5,731 nucleotides of DNA. Source: Candidatus Segetimicrobium genomatis (lineage in GTDB: Bacteria > Sysuimicrobiota > Sysuimicrobiia > Sysuimicrobiales > Segetimicrobiaceae). Both the position numbers and the translations under genes were made by a program. The stretch covers positions 1 to 5,731 of the forward strand of contig VBAN01000140.1 in NCBI GenBank assembly GCA_005882445.1. Direction: 5' to 3'. The notes beneath the pieces were generated by a model. That model saw only the letters and a list, made by a program, of their open reading frames with translations. It had not been told where the DNA came from and searched no databases. This document shows, piece after piece, positions 1 through 4,704 of this stretch (within the stretch, counting starts at the first letter, position 1; every line of letters starts with the position of its first letter).

Positions 1-259
1 CGGTTCGCCAGGTCCGCCCGGGCACCGGGGCGTCCGGCGCCACCCCTTCTAGGATCGACAAGGCCCGATGAACCCCCGCTTCCGCGACCGCCAGCGCCGC
101 CGCGGATCGATGGCGCGCCCCGGCCCTGGTGAGCTGCTGGTTCATCAACCAGACGAATGACGAAGACCAGGCGGCGATCGCCAGAAGCACGATCAGGACC
201 ACCAACAGCGCGGTGCCATCGCACTCGCGCAGCGCACGGCGTTTGATGTGTGTGGGCAT
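1..259 (-). CDS. PilX-like minor pilin / type IV pilus assembly protein, N-terminal part (runs off left edge)
   Basis: An open frame on the minus strand starts with ATG at 259-257 and stays open for 86 codons to the window edge. A GAGGAA Shine-Dalgarno lies about 8 bases upstream. The protein has a short basic leader (HIKRRALRE, residues 4-12), then D14-G15-T16-A17-L18 and a hydrophobic helix to about residue 39. A polar amphipathic stretch with ALAVAEAGVHRAL (residues 55-67) follows. This is the layout of the PilX N-terminal family: a prepilin-like helix lacking a textbook GFTLIE, then an 'A..AAEAG...AL' helix. PilX proteins are inner-membrane-inserted minor pilins that take part in type IV pilus assembly. 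The gene diverges from the secreted protein gene at 735 and is on the opposite strand from the two other pilin-like genes. The C-terminus is outside the window, so family assignment rests on the N-terminal domain only. Confidence 0.8.
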   Translation of the reverse strand, partial: MPTHIKRRALRECDGTALLVVLIVLLAIAAWSSSFVWLMNQQLTRAGARHRSAAALAVAEAGVHRALSILEGVAPDAPVPGRTWRT

Positions 260-341
260 CACATGTTCCTCGAGACCGCCACGGCCGGGCGTCCTCCCCT
301 CGATGAGGAACTCGGTCCAGGATCAGCACGGAGCGGAGTCT

Positions 342-350
342 AGTATACCA
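342..350 (-). promoter_or_regulatory. Extended -10 promoter for the PilX-like gene
   Basis: Read on the minus strand the sequence is TGGTATACT: a TG-N extension followed by TATACT, five of six matches to the sigma70 -10 consensus. No good -35 hexamer sits 16-18 bases upstream, which is usual for extended -10 promoters. The predicted start near 335 would give a leader of about 75 bases before the ATG at 259. Assignment is from sequence only. Confidence 0.45.
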
Positions 351-447
351 ATTCGTGGCGGTTACCTGGCCGCGCGATGGAGGACCACCTCCGTTTCGCC
401 AGCCCCGCGATCCGTCCGATGTGGCCCATCCTGAGCTTCTATTGTAG

Positions 448-461
448 CGAACATACGTTCA
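448..461. promoter_or_regulatory. LexA/DinR-like operator (Gram-positive type)
   Basis: CGAACATACGTTCA matches the Gram-positive SOS box CGAACRNRYGTTYG at 13 of 14 positions; only the last base differs. Its CATACGTT core (452-459) is repeated exactly at 463-470, 11 bases away, so a second weaker half-overlapping site (459-472, 11 of 14) is possible. On the minus strand it lies directly upstream of a TACAAT -10-like hexamer (441-446), within what would be that promoter's spacer, a typical repressor position. No LexA gene is visible here and binding is inferred. Confidence 0.4.
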
Positions 462-524
462 CCATACGTTTGTACACATTCGGGCGAAGGATTCACTTTC
501 ATGGAAGATTCTGTGAAGATTGGA

Positions 525-561
525 TAGGGTGAATACCCTAAAGAAATAGGCGATATCCCTA
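525..561. promoter_or_regulatory. Tandem TAGG-CCTA palindromes (putative operator pair)
   Basis: The first site, TAGGGTGAATACCCTA (525-540), is a perfect 6-bp inverted repeat around GAAT. The second, TAGGCGATATCCCTA (547-561), keeps the TAGG and CCTA outer arms around a GATATC core. Their centres are about 21.5 bp apart, two turns of the helix, so two dimers could bind the same face of the DNA. The arms resemble inverted sites recognised by NarL/FixJ-type HTH regulators, but this is only resemblance. The pair lies about 175-210 bases before the secreted protein gene. Confidence 0.4.
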
Positions 562-734
562 ATTGATCGACCGACCGATCGAGCTTCTCGTCGCACGAAT
601 ACCGGCTTTTCTCAAATGACATGCGGGTTGTCGCAATTACATAAGTGACCGCGGCGCAGGGATGGAGGTGGGGCGTGACGCCCGGTGCCAGGGCAGCAAA
701 GCGAACGAATCGCTAGAAGATGGGGGGGAAAGAG

Positions 735-2474
735 ATGAACGCGTTTAGGCGGTTGCTCCTGTTACCGGCTTTGATCGTCACCCTGGTGCTCGCGGGTCTG
801 CCCTACCCGTTCTCGACGCCCCAACTGGCCGCCCAGAGTACGGGGGCTCTCCCCGCCGGGCTGACGGTCTTGAACCTTGCGCCGCCTGGCGGCGCGGCGG
901 CGCCCCAAGCGTCGGCCCTGGAACTGCAGACGATCCGGGATCGCCTTCTACAGATTCGCAATCGAATGGCCGCCCAGGAGCCGCAGGTCTCTCAGGGGCC
1001 GAGCGCGGTCCCGCTGGTCGCCGGTCCCCAGGCGCTGGTGGGCGGAACCAAGCCCGTAACACTATCGCTCGTCGGGGCGGAAAGCGCCATCGATATCGAC
1101 GGCATCGGCGCTGCGTCGGCGAACGAGAACCTTGATCCTATCGCATCGGATACCCCCGGGGGGGGCTGCGGCGCATTCGTGACCGACGTCGCCGAACTTG
1201 TGGCCGTGAACAACGGCGCTGCGACCTTCGCCGCCGGGAACTGCGCGCACGTGGAGGCGTCCGGCAACAGCGGTTTCAACTGGTCTCCCAGACCCGTGAC
1301 TCCCGGGCCGCTCGCGACGCCGATTATCTGCTGCGACCATGACGTTATGTACGACGACTCCACGCGGGTCGTCTTCCACAGCTCTCTCTACACCAACGGC
1401 GACCTATCCAAGACAGCGGTGGGGCTCGACGTGTATCAGCATATGTTTAGCGACACCGCCCCATCTTGTACCTATTTCCTCGGGCCTGTCACCGGCACGA
1501 TCGATTTCCCCCATCTCGGACTGACCAAGAACTTCCTCTACATCTCCGTCAACTTTGTCTCGGGGGGGTCGCAGACGGCGTTCATGCTGCGGTACCCGAA
1601 AACCGCGCTCGCCAATTGCGCGGGGTCTTCGACTCTCTCCACCACCGGGAATTTTACCTCCTGGGCCGGCAGCATTGAGGGCCAGAAGGTGTGGAGGCCC
1701 AGCCGGGGCACGAACATCAAGCACACCATGATCTGGGCCCACCGGATCAACAACACCACGCTCCGGATATTCAAGTGGGATGACACGCTCCCGGCGGCGA
1801 ACAACTTCACGCGCAACATCCCGTTCTCTTCCTCCGCCGCCCCGGGGACGAACTGCGCCGGCGGGTCCAATAACACCGGCTACATTACCGCCATCAACAC
1901 GTCGCTCATCGGCTTCAACTTCGAGGGCGCCGTCACCGACGATAAGCTCTACTTCTACTGGCAGGCGGGGCCCGCGGCTTCCCCCATGGTCCAGGCGCAT
2001 ATCGACGGGGTGGTGATCCCTCTGACGGGCGGCGCCAGCGTTCCGACCGTCGAATTCCCCGTCGCCTACCCCCATATCTTCAACAGTGCATACTGCATGG
2101 GGTTCCCGGAGGTGACCGCCAACAAACTGGGGGACCTCGGGATGGTGCTCGCGTGGGGCGGGGCGAACGCGGGTGGGGGTGAACCGGTCCGGCTGATAGT
2201 GGGGGTATCCGATGAGTTCACCGGGCTTGGGCTGTTCGACTTGGTCAAAGAACCCGTGTCTCTTCAATTCGCCGATAGAAACCCGGCGGTCAACGACCGC
2301 TACGGCGACTACTCGTCGAATCACCCAAGCGAGCCGTGCGAGAAATGGTTCGTAGGGACGGGATATTTCCTGTACACTCACGGTGAAGTCGAACAGCTGT
2401 TCTTCGAGTACGGACGTCACAAGCACTACCGGTGCTGGTCCGACTACTCCAATATCCTCGGCAACAACGAGTAA
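735..2474 (+). CDS. Large secreted protein of unknown function, cysteine-containing, possibly beta-propeller
   Basis: The protein is 579 residues from the ATG at 735, preceded by a G7-AAAGAG Shine-Dalgarno-like stretch. An in-frame ATG at 720 would add MGGKE but has a poor ribosome site. The N-terminus is a signal peptide: NAFRR, a hydrophobic core at residues 7-22, and a possible cleavage near LAAQS (31-35). A helix-prone linker (about 59-84) and a Gly/Ala/Pro-rich region come next. From about residue 145 the chain is rich in beta-strand, aromatic and Asn/Thr/Gly residues, with ten cysteines in total, including CCDHD at 199-203. It ends with RYGDY (522-526), a Trp/Gly/Tyr segment and RCWSDY. 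From memory, CCD...MYD and GDY...HP...W..GY patterns occur in uncharacterised secreted propeller-like proteins, so a beta-propeller fold is plausible but unproven. There is no membrane anchor or catalytic motif that I recognise. The gene precedes two minor pilin genes, suggesting a surface or filament-associated role. Confidence 0.8.
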   Translation: MNAFRRLLLLPALIVTLVLAGLPYPFSTPQLAAQSTGALPAGLTVLNLAPPGGAAAPQASALELQTIRDRLLQIRNRMAAQEPQVSQGPSAVPLVAGPQALVGGTKPVTLSLVGAESAIDIDGIGAASANENLDPIASDTPGGGCGAFVTDVAELVAVNNGAATFAAGNCAHVEASGNSGFNWSPRPVTPGPLATPIICCDHDVMYDDSTRVVFHSSLYTNGDLSKTAVGLDVYQHMFSDTAPSCTYFLGPVTGTIDFPHLGLTKNFLYISVNFVSGGSQTAFMLRYPKTALANCAGSSTLSTTGNFTSWAGSIEGQKVWRPSRGTNIKHTMIWAHRINNTTLRIFKWDDTLPAANNFTRNIPFSSSAAPGTNCAGGSNNTGYITAINTSLIGFNFEGAVTDDKLYFYWQAGPAASPMVQAHIDGVVIPLTGGASVPTVEFPVAYPHIFNSAYCMGFPEVTANKLGDLGMVLAWGGANAGGGEPVRLIVGVSDEFTGLGLFDLVKEPVSLQFADRNPAVNDRYGDYSSNHPSEPCEKWFVGTGYFLYTHGEVEQLFFEYGRHKHYRCWSDYSNILGNNE

Positions 2475-2489
2475 CGGGACGCAGTCCCG
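2475..2489 (+). repeat. Short hairpin immediately after the stop codon
   Basis: CGGGAC-GCA-GTCCCG forms a perfect 6-bp stem with a 3-base loop and begins on the base after the TAA of the secreted protein gene. No U-rich tail follows. It may protect the 3' end of the mRNA or act together with the larger hairpin 11 bases downstream. Confidence 0.4.
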
Positions 2490-2500
2490 GAATTCTCCCA

Positions 2501-2533
2501 GAGCGGCCCTGCCCGTCAAGGGCAGGGCCGCTC
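2501..2533 (+). terminator. Strong GC hairpin, terminator or attenuator candidate
   Basis: The arms GAGCGGCCCTGCCC (2501-2514) and GGGCAGGGCCGCTC (2520-2533) are perfectly complementary over 14 bp around the 5-base loop GTCAA. It lies between the secreted protein gene and the PilV-like gene. There is no poly-U run after it on either strand, so it is not a classical intrinsic terminator. In a high-GC genome a U-poor terminator or a processing/stability hairpin that lowers downstream pilin expression is reasonable. Confidence 0.5.
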
Positions 2534-2593
2534 CGGCACTGGATCGGCAAGGAGTCGCCCCATCTCCAACAGAATACCGGCTGGGGGGAGCGG

Positions 2594-2923
2594 ATGAATC
2601 GTCATCGGACCTCAGACGCGGGCTTGACGATCATCGAGATCCTCATTTCCCTGGTGGTGTTCGCGGTCGTCGCCCTCGTCGTCTTCGCGGCGTTCGGGCT
2701 CGGCCTTCGGGCCACGGCGCTGGCCGGCAACATGCAAACGGCCACAAGCCTCGCCGAGGAGTCCCTCGCCCGGCTGGCGGCGTCCCCGTGCGGGTCTTCG
2801 TTCGACTCGGCGCTCCCGCCCTTGTCCGACCGGCCCGACCTGGCGCGCTACCGGCGTGACGTGAGCGCCGCCCGGGTGTCCGGGGCGGACGTCTCGGCCG
2901 CCTGCGCGGCCGTCGGACAATGA
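2594..2923 (+). CDS. PilV/GspI-like minor pilin with class III prepilin leader
   Basis: The protein has 109 residues. The frame is open further upstream, but the ATG at 2594 is chosen because it follows a GGGGGGAG ribosome site and gives a proper prepilin leader: nine residues (MNRHRTSDA), then G10-L11-T12-I13-I14-E15. Prepilin peptidase would cut after G10, leaving Leu1 (usually N-methylated in this family) and the conserved Glu5. The hydrophobic helix spans residues 11-38, followed by TATSLAEESLARLAAS (41-56), which matches the 'A..LAEE.LE.L' helix of PilV/GspI proteins. The globular part is short. Such proteins are minor pilins or pseudopilins in the inner membrane that help initiate a type IV pilus or type II secretion filament. 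The stop overlaps the next start as ATGA (2920-2923), so the two genes are probably translationally coupled. PilV and GspI cannot be distinguished from this sequence. Confidence 0.85.
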   Translation: MNRHRTSDAGLTIIEILISLVVFAVVALVVFAAFGLGLRATALAGNMQTATSLAEESLARLAASPCGSSFDSALPPLSDRPDLARYRRDVSAARVSGADVSAACAAVGQ

Positions 2924-3450
2924 GGCCTGGGGGGCACCGCGGCCTGACCCTGGTCGAGATCCTGGTCGCGTTGGCGCTGGGGTCGATCGTCCTGACGCTG
3001 GTCGGCTCGGTGTTCGTGGCGAGCCTCTCCGCCCAGCGCCGCGGCGTAAATCTTCGTGACGCGCAGGCCCACGCCAGGAGCCTCGTGGACATGATCGCCC
3101 GCGACGTCCGCGGCGCCAGCCAGAATCCCGGCGTGAAGGTGGGACCCCGGTTCGCCCTCGACGAGGGTGAGCCGCTGCTCTCTTTCCTCTCGGAGACGCC
3201 GCCGCCGTATCGGACCGGCCCCGCGTGGATCACGTACGTCTTCTTGCCGGATCGTGGCCAAGTGCTGCAGCAAGTCGTGGCGCCCGATGCACAGGGGGGA
3301 ATGACGGTGCAGGATTCCCGCGTGGTGGCCACCGGCGTCATCAGGGTCGTGGTCGAGCAGGTTGCCGATGGCGTTGCGATCGAGGCCGAGGTGCGCCGGG
3401 GCCGCGAGACCGCCAAGGCGCAAGCGGTGGCCACACCGAGAAATCCTTGA
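2920..3450 (+). CDS. PilW/GspJ-like minor pilin with class III prepilin leader
   Basis: The 176-residue protein starts at the ATG embedded in the stop of the preceding pilin gene. The leader is MRPGGHRG, cut after G8, followed by LTLVE with Glu at mature position 5 and a hydrophobic helix to about residue 36. The helix continues as LRDAQAHARSLVDMIARDVRGAS (45-67), the pattern typical of PilW and GspJ, where the polar half of the pilin helix ends in a 'DLR.A' motif. The rest is a predicted beta-rich globular domain with paired strands (WITYVFLPD, 102-110; VIRVVVEQV, 141-149; VAIEAEVRRG, 152-161). The role is a minor pilin of a type IV pilus or secretion pseudopilus, inserted in the inner membrane before assembly. 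It is the last plus-strand gene here and converges on tRNA-Phe, whose 3' end is 12 bases past the stop. I see no terminator between them. Confidence 0.85.
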   Translation: MRPGGHRGLTLVEILVALALGSIVLTLVGSVFVASLSAQRRGVNLRDAQAHARSLVDMIARDVRGASQNPGVKVGPRFALDEGEPLLSFLSETPPPYRTGPAWITYVFLPDRGQVLQQVVAPDAQGGMTVQDSRVVATGVIRVVVEQVADGVAIEAEVRRGRETAKAQAVATPRNP

Positions 3451-3462
3451 GCGCTGAAGACA

Positions 3463-3538
3463 TGGTGCCGGGGGACGGAGCTGAACCGCCGACACGGGGA
3501 TTTTCAGTCCCCTGCTCTACCACCTGAGCTACCCCGGC
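3463..3538 (-). tRNA. tRNA-Phe (anticodon GAA)
   Basis: The gene is 76 bases with encoded CCA. The acceptor stem GCCGGGG/CCCCGGC (3532-3538 with 3467-3473) is perfect. The D stem is GCTC/GAGC, the anticodon stem GGGGA/TCCCC with loop CTGAAAA (anticodon at 3503-3505), the variable loop GTGTC, and the T stem GGCGG/CCGTC with one G-T pair. The discriminator is A, as expected for Phe. The T loop reads TTCAGCT, which places G at position 58 where A is nearly invariant. Otherwise the cloverleaf is complete and the gene has its own strong promoter. Confidence 0.95.
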
Positions 3539-3555
3539 GCGGAGAGTTGGGTTTG

Positions 3556-3584
3556 AGTATAGCCGACCCGCTGCGCACGGGCAA
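3556..3584 (-). promoter_or_regulatory. Promoter of tRNA-Phe
   Basis: On the minus strand a TTGCCC -35 (3579-3584) is followed by exactly 17 bases and a TATACT -10 (3556-3561). Transcription would begin about 10 bases before the mature 5' end at 3538. The promoter starts just after the stop codon of the phosphoesterase remnant (3596-3598), so tRNA-Phe does not depend on read-through from upstream. Confidence 0.75.
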
Positions 3585-3595
3585 GGGCGGGGCGC

Positions 3596-4440
3596 TCACA
3601 GCCACGCGTCTTGGATTGGAGCGGCCCCGGCTCCGCCACCGAGCGGCGCGAGCCCCCAGTTGTCCGTGACCGTCCGGCAGAAACTGTAGTGGGTGTAGGG
3701 GGTCTGCGACACCACGCCTCTGCGCACGCCGCGCCCCCACAAGGCCGCGAAGACTCGATTGTTGCCGTCCCCGTCATCCTCGTCGTAACAGAGGAGGCGG
3801 CGAGGGTGTCGAGGAGCGCGGTGAGGTTCCGGTCGGCGAGGGCCGGGGGGCCGTCGTGCATGCTGTTCTCGTCGTCCCACCCGACGTAGACGAGCGCGGG
3901 GGTGGGCAGCGCGCCCGCGAGGTCGCGCCGAAAGGCGTCCAATCCGCGCCGCACCGAGGCCACAGGCGCGCGCAGGTCGGCAAACGGGTTGTGCTTTTGC
4001 GGGATCTCCCCGGCCAGATGGTACACATAGGTCGGAATCGGCGGGGCCTGCGCGGCAGCCTCGCTCGCGACGGACGGATGAAACGTGTCGATCGTCTCCC
4101 TGACGCCCCACGTGGCGCCCGAGATCATCGCCCGGTAATTGGGACCGGAGGGGTGCGAGACGCCGCTGTACCGCGCGAGGACCGTTCCCTCACGCGCCAG
4201 CCGCCGGTGCGAGGGCAGACCCGCGACCTGATCGAACCCGTGGTTCTCGAACACTCCGACCACGAGGCTGCTCCACCACCGGGAGCGCGCGGGGGCGCGC
4301 CCGGCCCCACCCAGCGTCGCGGCCACGGCCGCCGCGGCGATCGCCCACCGCACGAACGCACGCCGGTCCACGGCACGACCGGCTCGATGCTCCAGGCGTT
4401 CGTGCGCGGCGTGATGGACAGACCCGAGGAACGCTCTCAT
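3596..4440 (-). pseudogene. PF04185-like phosphoesterase / acid phosphatase, Tat-type signal, frameshifted
   Basis: The first frame, from ATG 4440, has a twin-arginine-like signal (D25-R-R-A-F-V-R-W plus Ala-rich core to about 43). It then shows phosphoesterase landmarks in order: FENH (64-67), HPSGPNY (96-102), KHNPF (149-153) and DDENSMHDG (189-197). The family's DEDDG motif and C-terminus are in another frame: CYDEDDGDGNNRV from 3790, then an FAALWGRG-like strand, YTHYSFCRTVTDNWG, and a TGA at 3598-3596. The reading frame therefore breaks around 3790-3796, after LDTLAAS. From memory, related proteins have some ten more residues before the DEDDG strand, so bases may be missing rather than one simply added. 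An intact enzyme would hydrolyse phosphate esters outside the cytoplasm. The start is uncertain: no clear ribosome site precedes ATG 4440, and GTG 4371 would put the RR motif at the N-terminus. The uninterrupted frame running to 3529 is an artefact that ends inside tRNA-Phe. A sequencing or assembly error could explain the break. Confidence 0.75.
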
Positions 4441-4485
4441 GCGGTTATGAGGATGGTCCCGTTGAAGCTCCTGCTGGCCTTGATC

Positions 4486-4564
4486 TGGCGGGAGCGACGG
4501 GATTTGAACCCGCGATCTCCTGCGTGACAGGCAGGTGTGTTAAACCAGGCTACACCACGCCCCC
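4486..4564 (-). tRNA. tRNA-Asp (anticodon GTC)
   Basis: The gene is 79 bases with encoded CCA. The acceptor stem is GGGGGCG/CGCTCCC with one G-T pair, the D stem GTGT/ACAC with an 11-base loop, the anticodon stem CCTGC/GCAGG with loop CTGTCAC (anticodon at 4526-4528), and the T stem GCGGG/CCCGT with the normal loop TTCAAAT. The known Asp identity elements G34-U35-C36, C38, G10 and discriminator G73 are all present. The phosphoesterase remnant begins 45 bases after its 3' end on the same strand. Confidence 0.97.
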
Positions 4565-4592
4565 CGCGACGGCGGCACTCCCGCCAATCGTC

Positions 4593-4621
4593 AGTCTACG
4601 GCCCGATCCTTACCCTGTCAA
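4593..4621 (-). promoter_or_regulatory. Promoter of tRNA-Asp
   Basis: On the minus strand a perfect TTGACA -35 (4616-4621) is followed by 17 bases and TAGACT (4593-4598). Transcription should start near 4586. The predicted leader contains a GGCGG-GAGTG-CCGCC hairpin (4571-4585) just before the mature tRNA 5' end at 4564. No terminator is seen after the tRNA, so the phosphoesterase frame could be read from the same promoter. Confidence 0.8.
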
Positions 4622-4704
4622 GGAACGGACGACTCCCTCGGACTCCGGCGGCGATGCGGCGCGTGCGACCTGAATAGGCGGGGATCGGGATCAGACAATC
4701 GAGA

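Larger units (their letters stand above)
260..734. promoter_or_regulatory. Divergent intergenic regulatory region
   Basis: This stretch of 475 bases separates the minus-strand PilX-like gene from the plus-strand secreted protein gene. The part from about 430 to 645 is distinctly AT-richer than the flanking genes, as expected for regulatory DNA. It contains the minus-strand extended -10 at 342-350, a LexA-like box at 448-461, two related palindromes at 525-561, an inverted repeat GATCG/CGATC at 565-580, and small leader hairpins GGGCG/CGCCC (671-683) and GCGA/TCGC (701-713). I could not find a convincing plus-strand promoter. The best candidate is weak: ATGACA at 616-621, 16 bases, TACATA at 638-643. 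The short open frames across this stretch do not look like proteins. Confidence 0.6.

Noticed and set aside
129..434. Plus-strand open frame of 101 codons
   Set aside because: Its first half is antisense to the PilX-like coding sequence and the rest runs through the promoter region. The peptide is Arg/Ser/Pro-rich and not protein-like.
362..622. Minus-strand open frame of 86 codons in the intergenic region
   Set aside because: It has no ribosome site or recognisable pattern and covers the AT-rich region full of palindromes and operator-like repeats, which reads better as regulatory DNA.
660..734. Possible c-di-GMP or cobalamin riboswitch in the leader (GCAAAGC, GCCCGGTGCC)
   Set aside because: Only isolated short pieces of the conserved cores are present. 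The required paired stems and tetraloop-receptor elements could not be drawn.
1404..2519. Long minus-strand open frame (371 codons)
   Set aside because: It is antisense to the signal-peptide-bearing secreted protein gene. Its composition is dominated by Arg, Gly, Pro and Val as expected from reading GC-rich codons backwards, with no domain-like pattern.
2432..2593. Longer N-terminus for the PilV-like gene
   Set aside because: The extension overlaps the end of the secreted protein gene and both hairpins, and would bury the prepilin leader deep inside the protein.
3780..3801. Programmed ribosomal frameshifting in the phosphoesterase
   Set aside because: There is no slippery heptamer of the X-XXY-YYZ type, and no known programmed shift in this family. 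Mutation or sequence error is simpler.
3856..4527. Plus-strand open frame of 223 codons
   Set aside because: It is antisense to the phosphoesterase gene and runs into the tRNA-Asp gene, ending in the RRDLNPRSPA-type peptide that results from translating a tRNA complement.
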